Source: Vibrio syngnathi
GTDB taxonomy: Bacteria > Pseudomonadota > Gammaproteobacteria > Enterobacterales > Vibrionaceae
Assembly: GCF_002119525.1 (NCBI RefSeq)
Contig: NZ_CP017916.1
Location: forward strand, 1,798,001 to 1,862,000
Direction of reading: 5' to 3'
DNA length: 64,000 bases
This document shows positions 28,084 to 37,105 of this stretch, piece after piece. A program made the translations under genes and the position numbers. The notes under the pieces are model-generated. The model was not told the origin of the DNA. It searched no databases and was given only the letters and a program-made list of their open reading frames with translations. Position 1 is the first letter of the stretch; the number at the start of each line of letters is the position of its first letter.

Positions 28084-29421
28084 TTATTTATTGTTAGGCT
28101 CAAAGGTTTCATACATATCAACAATGGCAGCGTAATAGTTTTTGCTTTCTAGGTACTTACGCACATCTTTGTTGATTGCAGGAGAAAGGAACGCACCAAC
28201 GAACATCCCTTGATCAAGAGATAGAATTTTTGTTGATGTTTCACCTTTACCGTTGATTGCGTCATACCAACCGTATGGTGTTTCGAGTTGTGGGTAGTAA
28301 TCAATCACTGTGTTTAACAGACTGACAGCTTCAAATGGGTTCACCATGTAAGAAAGGGCTAGCGCATGAGGCGTACCCGTTTCACCACCTGCAAGGTCTG
28401 TGTTATTAAAACGGACTTTAGACTCTGATAACTGTGGGACTCCGAACGCAGCATAACCATCGTCAACAGTTGCGGCTGAAGAAACAAAAGGAATTTGATG
28501 CTTTATCGCGTGGTACTTCTGAATCTCAGTCATATCTTCAATCATTGAGAAATCAGGAATCAATGTTCGCTCTTCCAACCAGATCATTGAAAGCATGCCT
28601 TGGAAATAAGCGCCATCCCAAGTCAACATAGGCGAATATTTTTTGCCATCGAGGTAGTAGTCTTGCGTATATAACTCCATATCATTGAACGCAGTTTTCG
28701 GGACCGTATTTTCTGAGTTTTGAGTAATTAAGTGAGCCCAGACTGGGGCTAATCGACTCTCATTTGCTTTACGATCTATATGATATGATAGTGGCGCTTC
28801 TTTCTTCGTTGACCACCCAGAATAGAGCAGACCTCGGCTTTCATCATAGAGTGCTGACCAACCATCTGTTTGGCTCTTAAGAATAGACTCAACCTTAGCA
28901 ACAACTTCTTTTTCGTCTGATTGCTTTGAGTCAAGATAAGCGCCGGCTACACCCGCAAGAGCAAATGCTAAGTTTGCGTTATCTACGGCGGGAACAATGC
29001 CATCTTTGTTTGGTTTCAGTTGCTCTCCCTCAATATCGTAAGGCCAGAAGAACAGACCTTTCCAAGTAGGGGCCCCTGCCAACGCATCCAGTGTTTCATG
29101 GATACGTATTAGTGCATCAGCATTGCCGTTTTTATGAGCTTCAACAAGCACATTTAGGTACAGGCCAATCTCTGTTGTGTTGACATAATAGTCGTGTTCA
29201 ATCTGGCCATTTTTATCGACGAAAATCGTGTCGTATGGAACTTTGGCTTTTTGATCAACACCTACGCCATCAACAAAGAAGTCCAAGTTTCTTTGTAAAT
29301 GTTGTTCAAACCCTATTGGGTAGAGCTGTGGATTAACGGTAAGTTCGGTGATTGTGACATCAGCGAACGCAGACATGCTAGCCATGAGGGTACAGGTAGC
29401 TAAAAGGCTTTTTTTTATCAT
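28084..29421 (-). CDS. Secreted endo-glucanase-like enzyme (SGL/GH144-related, glycoamylase fold)
   Basis: This 445-residue periplasmic or secreted protein has a signal peptide ending SAFA-DV at residue 20. The remainder has the (alpha/alpha)6 glycoamylase-type pattern: YYVNTTEIGLYLNVLVEA near 80, WKGLFFWPYDI near 118, DGYAAFGVPQL, the GGETGTPHALALSYMVNPFEAV block and YGWYDAINGK. These blocks recall endo-beta-1,2-glucanases of GH144 and relatives. With the GH94, GH3 and ABC genes downstream, the likely job is cutting beta-1,2-glucan (for example osmoregulated periplasmic glucan) into oligomers. Catalytic residues cannot be assigned with confidence. First gene of the operon. Confidence 0.75.
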   Translation of the reverse strand: MIKKSLLATCTLMASMSAFADVTITELTVNPQLYPIGFEQHLQRNLDFFVDGVGVDQKAKVPYDTIFVDKNGQIEHDYYVNTTEIGLYLNVLVEAHKNGNADALIRIHETLDALAGAPTWKGLFFWPYDIEGEQLKPNKDGIVPAVDNANLAFALAGVAGAYLDSKQSDEKEVVAKVESILKSQTDGWSALYDESRGLLYSGWSTKKEAPLSYHIDRKANESRLAPVWAHLITQNSENTVPKTAFNDMELYTQDYYLDGKKYSPMLTWDGAYFQGMLSMIWLEERTLIPDFSMIEDMTEIQKYHAIKHQIPFVSSAATVDDGYAAFGVPQLSESKVRFNNTDLAGGETGTPHALALSYMVNPFEAVSLLNTVIDYYPQLETPYGWYDAINGKGETSTKILSLDQGMFVGAFLSPAINKDVRKYLESKNYYAAIVDMYETFEPNNK

Positions 29422-29794
29422 TTCTCGTATCGACCTTTGTGTTTAAACGTTTCACAACGGATATTCCCATCTGGGTAACATTGTCAGCAATGTGGTCATT
29501 TACCTTTTGTGATTATGGGATTACCCGAACAATATTAAATGCTTAAACCTTTAAGCATTTAAGCTAAACATGTGAGAGAGTTATCATGTTTTCTGTAGAT
29601 AAATAGAGAGCGAGTGAGGCAATATCGCTGTTACGGCAAGGTTACAAATAAAAAGGATACATAAATCGTTTATGCAAAAAGCAGAAAATACATTGATCAC
29701 ACCACTTTTGTGAAAGCCATACAAAACAAGCCAACCCCGTAAACGAAAGTTGGCTTGTATGACGTTAAACTGAACTTTAAACTACAGGTTATCG
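29422..29794. promoter_or_regulatory. Upstream region of the sugar operon with three AAAC-centred palindromes
   Basis: This 373-base gap has no gene. It holds three palindromes with a related core: TTTAAACGTTTCA (29442-29454), an 11-bp-arm repeat with a two-base centre (29537-29560, AAATGCTTAAA / TTTAAGCATTT), and CATAAATCGTTTATG (29660-29674). LacI-family operators typically have a central C-G pair with symmetric arms, so these may bind the locus regulator. The operon promoter should lie here; I could not fix its hexamers. Confidence 0.5.
29726..29758 (-). terminator. Terminator of the MipA/OmpV gene
   Basis: A perfect 10-bp stem (ACAAGCCAAC / GTTGGCTTGT) with a 13-base loop is followed on the minus strand by TTTGTATGG, 37 bases after the stop of the MipA/OmpV gene. 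It separates that gene from the sugar operon. Confidence 0.75.
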
Positions 29795-31108
29795 TTAAAA
29801 CTCATATTGGAAATAAACCGTGTTGTAGTTACTGCCGCCTTTGATACGCCCGAACTGGGATGCGTTTTCAAAGATTGCAGAACGGTGATGCAATGAGTAA
29901 CCGAACCATAAATTGTTCAGGTCATTCTTACCCACCAAATCGCCTACGTTTACATCGACCGAAAAGTCGAGATAATTAAGCAAGTGGCTCCCGTTATACC
30001 CCTTCTCTTTCATCTCTTTCGCTTCGATGTAAGTCAGCGAATCGATGTAAGACATACCTTCTGCCACACCAACACGCCATTGTGTCGGCCAGTCGAAAGT
30101 ATAATACGCTTTGATAGCGACAATGTATTCAGTGCTGCTTGACTGAACATCTGAATTCCAGTGATGCGCGATACCCGGTGTTAAGTAGATGTCCAATGGG
30201 AAACCGAAGATCTCATCGGTTAACGGGTGGCCATAGAAGAAGGAGGTCAACTGGTTGTTGTATTCGTCTTTCTCCCTGTTGAATTTCATGATGTCGCCAA
30301 TATTCGATGGCGTCGCCCAGCCGTGTGCAACACGTAAATACGGCGCATTACTCAGCTTAGGTTTTGGCGCTTTGGTTTTATCATTGAAAAAGCCAAAACC
30401 AAGGTAAAGTTCGCCTTGATAACGGTCTTCAACAATCGACGAATCGTAGGCGTTGTCATCCAGTCGAGTCACACTGGTTGAGCCCAATAAGTATAAGTTC
30501 GAAACCACATGGTAACGCGCTTCTATACCGACATTCAGATCCACACCTGCGCCGATGGCTTCATTGGCTGCTGAGTAATACTCGCTATTGAAGTCAGCAC
30601 TTTTATAACGCAGTGTCGCGCTCGGGTAAAACTCCCAATCTCCGGTTTCATACTTGGCTTTCGCACGTAAGTTACCATGGAGGTTGAATTCACTGTCGCT
30701 CATTAATTCCGTCTCGGCAGACCAAGGACCATCAAGTTGGTAGGTCAGTTGAGCACCGAAGTCCGCCGTATCGCCTTCAATTGCGTTCTGCTCAGAAGCT
30801 GGGATATCAATAAAACGCATGCGAGAAATAGCATTAAAAGACCATTTCTCGTCATCTGTTTGATAAAGATAAGCACCCATCTCGGTACCATCAATGAACA
30901 CATAGTCGTTCTTGAAAAACAGCATCGGTACGAATGAGTTAACCGATTGGTCACCACCAGACGTGTCATAAGGGATGCTTGCAGTACGGAACATTGCAGC
31001 GATGCCCCACTCTTGTTCTTCAGCAGCCCACGCATTAGCACTTAGGAAAGCGCTACTTAGTAAAGCCACTCCAGTTGAAGTGAGAGTCGGTAAATATTTG
31101 AGCTTCAT
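29795..31108 (-). CDS. MipA/OmpV-family outer-membrane protein
   Basis: This 437-residue exported barrel protein has a signal peptide ending ANAWA-AE near residue 28. The C-terminus (FGYSLHHRSAIFENASQFGRI, then YFQYEF) shows the conserved His-Arg-Ser and terminal Phe of the MipA/OmpV family. The ATG at 31108 places the signal peptide at the N-terminus; an upstream frame start is discounted. The ribosome binding site is weak. It has its own terminator, so it is probably not in the sugar operon, although it lies next to it on the same strand. Function of the family is poorly known. Confidence 0.85.
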   Translation of the reverse strand: MKLKYLPTLTSTGVALLSSAFLSANAWAAEEQEWGIAAMFRTASIPYDTSGGDQSVNSFVPMLFFKNDYVFIDGTEMGAYLYQTDDEKWSFNAISRMRFIDIPASEQNAIEGDTADFGAQLTYQLDGPWSAETELMSDSEFNLHGNLRAKAKYETGDWEFYPSATLRYKSADFNSEYYSAANEAIGAGVDLNVGIEARYHVVSNLYLLGSTSVTRLDDNAYDSSIVEDRYQGELYLGFGFFNDKTKAPKPKLSNAPYLRVAHGWATPSNIGDIMKFNREKDEYNNQLTSFFYGHPLTDEIFGFPLDIYLTPGIAHHWNSDVQSSSTEYIVAIKAYYTFDWPTQWRVGVAEGMSYIDSLTYIEAKEMKEKGYNGSHLLNYLDFSVDVNVGDLVGKNDLNNLWFGYSLHHRSAIFENASQFGRIKGGSNYNTVYFQYEF

Positions 31109-31243
31109 TCTTATGTAATTACTCTTTGTAATAAATATTGTGTAACTGAATAGACATTTATTAACCATGATGGCTAACTATTTTTAGGTTTGATCGGCAT
31201 TGACCGTTACAATGTAGAATATTCTCGGTTAAATGAAAGTATT

Positions 31244-31795
31244 GTGAAAGTCTCCGAATTACAAAACATTATAGATCAGTTACCCAAAGATTCCGATCCA
31301 GATATTGTTGTGGGTGAGGCATGGCTGCCCGAGCGTTTGGTGGATACCAACCTAGACGGCGACATGCTATTTCTTGAATTCGATAATGCCCCTGAAGACA
31401 ATCAAGGGGATGAAGAAGGCCGTGGCTTTGTTGAGCACGAGATTGCTATGATTCGAGAAAAGCTCGAACTGTTGTTAGACGAGCCTTCCGATACCAAGAC
31501 CAAAGCCGATGCCCTATTGGCAATATTTCTAATGGGCCATGAACTTTCTAGCTCGGAAGTTATCGAAATACTTGAATCGACAGAGCTTGAATCAACAGAA
31601 TCGGAATCAACAGAGCTTGAATCAGCAGAATCTGAAATGACAAAGCCTGAAGCAACCCAGCATGAAACCACAGAGCCTGAGGTTACAGAGCATAAAACAA
31701 CAGAATCTGACATAGCTGAACTTGAAGAACTAAAGCTTGAGACCACTCAGCCTGAAACGGACAAGCTCGAAACAAAACAACGCCACGACGACTAG
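31244..31795 (+). CDS. Hypothetical acidic protein with Thr/Glu repeat tail
   Basis: I do not recognise this protein of about 183 residues. A folded-looking N-terminal part (VSELQNIIDQLPKDSDPDIVV, then DMLFLEFDNAPED) is followed by a C-terminal tail of about 75 residues made of imperfect ExTE/ESTE units, highly acidic and probably disordered. The GTG start at 31244 is chosen; an upstream TTG at 31190 has no spaced ribosome binding site. It is followed 24 bases later by the PhoD-like gene and is probably co-transcribed with it. Confidence 0.6.
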   Translation: MKVSELQNIIDQLPKDSDPDIVVGEAWLPERLVDTNLDGDMLFLEFDNAPEDNQGDEEGRGFVEHEIAMIREKLELLLDEPSDTKTKADALLAIFLMGHELSSSEVIEILESTELESTESESTELESAESEMTKPEATQHETTEPEVTEHKTTESDIAELEELKLETTQPETDKLETKQRHDD

Positions 31796-31819
31796 CCACC
31801 AACGATTTTAGGTACCGTA

Positions 31820-33901
31820 TTGAAACCCTCTACGACATCATCTCTTCCCCTGTTACTCGCTGGACCCATTTTAAGAAAAACAACTGCTACTGAAGTGGTA
31901 CTTTGGTTAGCCACCAGCTCGCCCCTCATAGGCAGGGTTGAGCTTTATACGGGTGAATCAAAGCTTACTCGCGAAGCCGTTCTCACTTGTGAAACAGACC
32001 TTGTTCGAGAAACAACTCTTCCTAACCAAAAAGATCATTCTCACGTAGAGCCGGAACAACCGTTTTATACCTCATCGCTTGAAGAGCATGATTCGATTCA
32101 AATCGGTACACATGCGTGGGTGACGCTCATCCGCTTACAAGGCGAGTTCCCGACGAATACTCTTCTAGAGTATGACGTTCACACAGAGTCAGGCTCATTA
32201 AAAGAGCTTACCCCTCACCTTGTTTACAACGGTAAATCTCGCGTTGAGTTTAAGATCTCGACCTCGGCTCATTACATTCTTCATGGCTCTTGCCGTAATC
32301 CACATCATCCAAGCAAAGACAGCCTAGTCGCGGCAGATAACAAGATAGCCGATCAAACCGTCGCTGAAAGACCCGATATGCTGATGATGAGCGGTGATCA
32401 GATCTACGCCGACCATGTGGCAGGCCCAACACTTGATGCTATTCAGCAAGTGATTCAATTGCTCGGTTTAGTGGGTGAGAGTTTACCGACTGACTCGCAA
32501 GTTAACCGAATCAACAGCAGTGACGCCTTATTTGAGAGCGAATATCACTTATATCAACGTGATCAGTACTTGCCACACCACACCACTTCAGAATCCATGC
32601 TCGATAAGTTCTTTCCGAATCGTGGTGTGCCGATTTTTAGCTCTACCAATTGTGAAAACCACTTGGTCACGCTGTCTGAATTTATCGCCATGTACCTGTT
32701 GGTTTGGTCTCCGACACTGTGGCAATGTGTTAATCGAGAGCGACTCATTGAGAATAATTTCACTCAAGGTGGACGTCAATTAACACCAACTGAACAGCAA
32801 CAATGGCGTGATGAAAGCGTCATCATGGATGATTTCATTGCTGGCTTACCACAAGTACAACGTCTGTTCGCGCATATCCCTACGTACATGATCTTTGACG
32901 ATCACGATGTTACTGATGATTGGAATCTTACCGTGGGTTGGGAACATGCCGTAGACCAAAACCAGTTCGCAACTCAAGTCATTGGTAACGGCCTTACGGC
33001 TTACTGGATGTGTCAGGGTTGGGGTAACAAACCGGAGAGCTTCGACGAAAAGTTCATCGAGCAAGCAAAACAGCTTTTTGTTGATCAATCGTGCGTTCTT
33101 AAACAAACGAACAGTGAAACCGACGATGCCGCGACGACTCAATCTCTTGGCAACATAGAACCAGACAAGCATCAAGCCTTCATAGAGATGCTGAGTCGCT
33201 TTGAAGAGTGGCATTACACGATAGATACTTCGCCCAAAGTCATTGTGTTGGATACTCGAACCCGTCGCTGGCGTTCAGAGTCTCGCATGAATAAACCTTC
33301 AGGTTTGATGGACTGGGAGGCCTTGATTGAATTTCAACATCAATTGATGCATCAAGATAAAGTCGTCATCGTTTCAGCTGCGCCTATGTTTGGTGTGAAG
33401 TTTATTGAAACACTGCAAAAGATGGCGACCACAATTGGCAAGCCATTAGTGATTGACGCTGAAAACTGGATGGCGCATCCGGGCAGTGCTAATACGCTGA
33501 TCAGTATCTTTACCCATACCAAAACACCGACCAATTTCGTGGTACTTTCTGGTGATGTTCACTACTCCTTTGCTTACGATATCAAGCTTAGGTACCGCCG
33601 AAATAGCCCGAACATTTATCAGATTACCTGCAGTGGTATTAAAAATCAGTTCCCAGCTTCGCTGCTTAAATTCTGCGATGTGTGGGATCGCCTGTTATAC
33701 AGCCCTCGCTCAATTTTGAACTATTTCACGAAACGTAAGCGCTTGAAGATCGAAAAGCGCAGTCCAGACAATCAAACCTTCTATCGCCTTTCAAACCGCA
33801 GTGCGATTGGTGAATTAAGATTAGATAGCGACGGTAAACCACAAGCGATTACGACGTTAAGTGGTGATGGAAAAGTGACACGCTTTCCTGAACCTTACTA
33901 A
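31820..33901 (+). CDS. PhoD-like alkaline phosphatase / metallophosphoesterase
   Basis: This 693-residue protein of the alkaline phosphatase D group hydrolyses phosphate esters using metal ions. Metal-ligand motifs are HGSCRNPHHPSKDS near 155, MSGDQIYADH near 193, IFDDHDVTDDWN near 356 and SGDVHYSFAYD near 577. An N-terminal beta domain covers about residues 1-120. I see no signal peptide, so it may be cytoplasmic, unlike Bacillus PhoD. The start is TTG with AGG 7 bases upstream. Substrate unknown. Confidence 0.82.
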   Translation: MKPSTTSSLPLLLAGPILRKTTATEVVLWLATSSPLIGRVELYTGESKLTREAVLTCETDLVRETTLPNQKDHSHVEPEQPFYTSSLEEHDSIQIGTHAWVTLIRLQGEFPTNTLLEYDVHTESGSLKELTPHLVYNGKSRVEFKISTSAHYILHGSCRNPHHPSKDSLVAADNKIADQTVAERPDMLMMSGDQIYADHVAGPTLDAIQQVIQLLGLVGESLPTDSQVNRINSSDALFESEYHLYQRDQYLPHHTTSESMLDKFFPNRGVPIFSSTNCENHLVTLSEFIAMYLLVWSPTLWQCVNRERLIENNFTQGGRQLTPTEQQQWRDESVIMDDFIAGLPQVQRLFAHIPTYMIFDDHDVTDDWNLTVGWEHAVDQNQFATQVIGNGLTAYWMCQGWGNKPESFDEKFIEQAKQLFVDQSCVLKQTNSETDDAATTQSLGNIEPDKHQAFIEMLSRFEEWHYTIDTSPKVIVLDTRTRRWRSESRMNKPSGLMDWEALIEFQHQLMHQDKVVIVSAAPMFGVKFIETLQKMATTIGKPLVIDAENWMAHPGSANTLISIFTHTKTPTNFVVLSGDVHYSFAYDIKLRYRRNSPNIYQITCSGIKNQFPASLLKFCDVWDRLLYSPRSILNYFTKRKRLKIEKRSPDNQTFYRLSNRSAIGELRLDSDGKPQAITTLSGDGKVTRFPEPY

Positions 33902-34014
33902 ACAAGTGTTCCTTATTGCTGACCTCTTCGTAATGTCAGTTTTAAGTAAAGACGCTTGCGATCACACTCAGTAGACCCAATAGTAATAATATTCACTATA
34001 ACTGGAATGCTTTT

Positions 34015-34464
34015 ATGTTTAACTCACTTACCTCGTTATTTAAACAATTAGTTGACGGCTCTGATTTAGGCAAAACGCCCACTGCCTCACCTAACTTAGC
34101 CATCGCCAGCTTGTTATGCGAAGTCGCTGGTGCAGACCACGCGATCAACGAATCAGAGCAACAAGCCAAACTGCACTTACTTCAGCGCTTACTGAACATA
34201 AGCGAAGAAGAATCAAGAGCTTTGTTAACACAAGCTGAGCCTCAAGTTGAACAATCTGTTTCTCTGTACGATTTCACTTCTCAACTGCGAGAGCTTTCTC
34301 AGCCGGTTCGCATAGACTTAATCAAAGCTATGTGGGAAGTCGCGCATGCGGATGGAGAGATTGACCCACTTGAAGATTCAGTGATCCGCAAAACCGCAGA
34401 ACTTCTTTATGTTGACCACAAAGACTTCATCAAAAGTAAGTTGAGCGTTTTAGGCGAAGATTAG
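34015..34464 (+). CDS. TerB-family protein
   Basis: This 149-residue cytoplasmic helical protein belongs to the TerB / DjlA-N family. Conserved acidic helices read IASLLCEVAGADHAINESE near 30-50 and VAHADGEIDPLEDSVIRKTAELL near 115-137; each AGAD or AHADG motif is a likely metal-binding turn. It is a single-domain protein without a J domain. No other tellurite-resistance genes are nearby, so a direct role in tellurite resistance is not implied. Confidence 0.88.
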   Translation: MFNSLTSLFKQLVDGSDLGKTPTASPNLAIASLLCEVAGADHAINESEQQAKLHLLQRLLNISEEESRALLTQAEPQVEQSVSLYDFTSQLRELSQPVRIDLIKAMWEVAHADGEIDPLEDSVIRKTAELLYVDHKDFIKSKLSVLGED

Positions 34465-34493
34465 AGCATGAAATGATTAGTTTGAGCATAAAT

Positions 34494-34531
34494 AAAAAAA
34501 GCGACGGGCCAAGAAACCCGTCGCTTTTTTT
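34494..34531. terminator. Bidirectional terminator between terB-like and exonuclease genes
   Basis: An 8-bp GC-rich stem (GCGACGGG / CCCGTCGC) with an 8-base loop is flanked by seven A on one side and seven T on the other. It terminates the convergent TerB-family and exonuclease genes. Confidence 0.92.
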
Positions 34532-34600
34532 GAATGGATAGCACTGAAAGCTAGAAGAATAAAACTGAGAGGTTTTAAAAATTCAGCTACAACAATTTCG

Positions 34601-35131
34601 TTACAACATTGTTAATGTCAGCTTCGCAAGATTATAAGCATCGACATAGCCGGAGTGCTGACGGCCTTCCCACTCGATATTTTTCGCTTCTTGAGCCGCA
34701 CGATGGCCAATGCGTTTTTCTTTCAATCTATTTTGAATACGATAAAGCGTTGCGATGTTTAAAAACTCGCTAAATGGTGGCTCAATGCCTTTCTCTATGC
34801 ATTCTTTGTGTAAGATAAGGTCATCACGTCCCCACGCTGCATAGATTTTTTTCGGACCACCAAAGTTTTTAATCATCGACTTGATGACCGATTCTAATGG
34901 GCGCCCCTGCTTTTCGATTTTACGAGGTGTAATACCGGTTAACTCGGCACAGAACAGAGATACTTCGTCTTTCTCTGGCTTAACGTAGTATTGTGCTCGC
35001 TTGACGATAGTACCAGATGTTAGGTCAATCTCAGCAAGACCAACTTCAATGATCTCCCCTGTTGTTCCCACACCGTCTTCGCTCCAACAGCACATTTCCA
35101 AATCGAAACATACCACTCGATTGTGATTCAT
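34601..35131 (-). CDS. DEDDh 3'-5' exonuclease (ERI-1-like)
   Basis: This 176-residue exonuclease of the RNase T / DnaQ superfamily has ExoI VVCFDLEMCCW near residue 10, ExoII around AAWGRDDLILHKEC near 99 and ExoIII HSGYVDAYNLA near 158, where His and Asp five residues apart mark the DEDDh class. The CCW and GEIIEVGLAEID features resemble the ERI-1/3'hExo group of RNA exonucleases. It probably trims RNA or DNA 3' ends in the cytoplasm. Monocistronic. Confidence 0.85.
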   Translation of the reverse strand: MNHNRVVCFDLEMCCWSEDGVGTTGEIIEVGLAEIDLTSGTIVKRAQYYVKPEKDEVSLFCAELTGITPRKIEKQGRPLESVIKSMIKNFGGPKKIYAAWGRDDLILHKECIEKGIEPPFSEFLNIATLYRIQNRLKEKRIGHRAAQEAKNIEWEGRQHSGYVDAYNLAKLTLTML

Positions 35132-35218
35132 ACGTCGCCTAATTCTCTCGTCAAAAATTTTGTCAAATTGTACATGAGCCTAATACAGAACTCGACCCTA
35201 GTTGCATCAAGTGCTCAT

Positions 35219-36757
35219 TTAGCCTGCAATTGTGACTCGATTTCGGCCATCTGACTTGCTTTGATACAACATGCTGTCGGTTTTTTGAAGGAGTTCTTCA
35301 ATATCCTCTTTACTGCGGATGGTAGCACCGATACTTAGAGTACAACTCAAAAGTTGACCTTTGTGCTCGCAGCAAGAATCACTTACGCTGTGTAAAATAC
35401 ATTCAAGGTAAAACTTCAAAGCTTCACGAGCGGAAATGCTTGATATAATACAAAACTCATCGCCACCGACACGGAACAAGTTGTCCCCTTCTTTTAAGTT
35501 CAATGAAATCTGTTTAATCACATGCACAAGCAAGGCATCACCAGCTGGGTGGCCAAATTGATCATTAATCCCTTTAAATTTATCGACATCAAATCCAATC
35601 AAGCTAAACGGCTTGTCACCTTGTATCGCTTTATCGAGCACCTTATTAAAGGCTCGTCGATTATAAATCTCTGTGAGGCTGTCATGATTGGCTAGAAAAC
35701 GGAGTTCTTCCGTTCTTTCATCAATCATTTTATACAGGCGTACTTTTTCTTGGACTTGCAGTTTAACGATATAAGAAAGCAACAGTGAAATAGTCGTGCC
35801 CACGAGGGCAATCCCGGCCAACACCAGGTAACCATTAAACGAAATGCATGAGTCTATCTTGAAGTCGACAACCCATTCACGGTTAGTGAGTGTGATTTTC
35901 TTGGTGATATGTTGTCCAGTCACACCCTCATAACCTTTCGTTTCGAACAAGACAGGTGCATCTTCGGCTTCAAAACCGACATCACTAACGCGGACATAAA
36001 CATTCATATCCCCAACCGTCGAAGCCAGCAAGTTCTCAAAATAGTATGTGGTGCGAACCACACCAATTACAACGCCGAGTAAGTTGTCACTCTCTCCCTC
36101 AAAGACAGGGTGATACACCAACATGCCACTCTTTTTCGTGTCTTTATCTAGCCCATCTTGTATCAAGCGAACTTTGTCTGAAATATTCGCCTTACGTGTC
36201 TGTTTGATATTATCTAGAACGAGATCAAATCGCTCTCTAGAAGAGTAAAAGCCAAGAACTTTGTTGTTTGGTTCTGTATTGGGGAAAATATCGCTAGCAA
36301 CGAAAGCTGGCTGACCATCCAAAATGTAGCCATAGGTTTTTGCTTGGTTCTTAGGAATGGTATACAGCTTAAAGATTGGGTACTTTTCTTTCATTTTCGC
36401 CGTGTGCTCAGCTATCTCGTCTGCGGGCACTTTTTGCATCCACTGCAAGGCAATTAAACTCTTTGAATCATCTATGGTTTGCTTAGCAAAGCGATCAAAC
36501 TTATCCCAATTTTCAGGGTCATTTGCGTAGAAAAAATTAGCACCAGACCCAATATATGCAACATCATTATCTATAAAGGCTTCCAAGCTCAATGTCTGGT
36601 GAGTAGCAAAACTATCCAAATTCATATTCAGCGCACGCTTTTGATTAAGCATGACTAATACAAAGCACAAAACAGTAATCAAAAAACTGACCGAAAATAC
36701 GACCAACGGGAGAGTTTGTCTCTTCAACCCTATTAGTGGGTCAGTAGTTTGGGGCAT
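35219..36757 (-). CDS. CHASE-GGDEF diguanylate cyclase
   Basis: This 512-residue inner-membrane protein has a first helix at about residues 16-38, a periplasmic CHASE sensor domain at about 75-270 (ALQWMQKVPADEIAEH, VLGFYSSRERFDL, LLGVVIGVVRT), a second helix near 310-330, then a GGDEF domain. FRVGGDEF at about 431-435 is intact, so cyclase activity is expected. The inhibitory site position reads KEGD rather than RxxD, so product inhibition may be lost. The ATG at 36757 has GGA 7 bases upstream. The CHASE ligand is unknown. Confidence 0.9.
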   Translation of the reverse strand: MPQTTDPLIGLKRQTLPLVVFSVSFLITVLCFVLVMLNQKRALNMNLDSFATHQTLSLEAFIDNDVAYIGSGANFFYANDPENWDKFDRFAKQTIDDSKSLIALQWMQKVPADEIAEHTAKMKEKYPIFKLYTIPKNQAKTYGYILDGQPAFVASDIFPNTEPNNKVLGFYSSRERFDLVLDNIKQTRKANISDKVRLIQDGLDKDTKKSGMLVYHPVFEGESDNLLGVVIGVVRTTYYFENLLASTVGDMNVYVRVSDVGFEAEDAPVLFETKGYEGVTGQHITKKITLTNREWVVDFKIDSCISFNGYLVLAGIALVGTTISLLLSYIVKLQVQEKVRLYKMIDERTEELRFLANHDSLTEIYNRRAFNKVLDKAIQGDKPFSLIGFDVDKFKGINDQFGHPAGDALLVHVIKQISLNLKEGDNLFRVGGDEFCIISSISAREALKFYLECILHSVSDSCCEHKGQLLSCTLSIGATIRSKEDIEELLQKTDSMLYQSKSDGRNRVTIAG

Positions 36758-37105
36758 GCGGGTTCCAAATAGGCTCTATTGAATGAAAAGTATATAACGG
36801 ACGGATATAATGCTCCATTCATGTTTAGTCCTAAATGTCACATTAAACGGGCATTTTGTAAATTTTACTGACCCCCATGACCAATAACCAGACAAATCTC
36901 GACTAAATTTCAAGCTAACACACTAAAAAGCCACTTGTTTGAAAACATTAAATACACCTCTTAAGCCTTGAATATGCTAGTATCCACCCATATTTATAGC
37001 TTGAAAGCGACCGTTTCAGTCTCGTGCTACCGAGTTTCTTTCCAATCTGTATATTCCTTTAAACCGACGAATATACCGTTAAATCAATTTTAAAGAGAAA
37101 TCACT
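36758..37105 (+). promoter_or_regulatory. Upstream region of DUF2760-Hsp70 with a sigma32-like promoter
   Basis: This 348-base gap has no gene. At 36967-36991 it reads CTTGAA, 13 bases, then ACCCATATTT, close to the heat-shock sigma factor consensus (CTTGAA, 13-15 bases, CCCCAT-T). Transcription would start near 37000, giving a leader of about 105 bases to the DUF2760 gene. A small inverted repeat TGAAA / TTTCA lies at 37002-37018. The first 200 bases show nothing else I can support. Confidence 0.55.
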
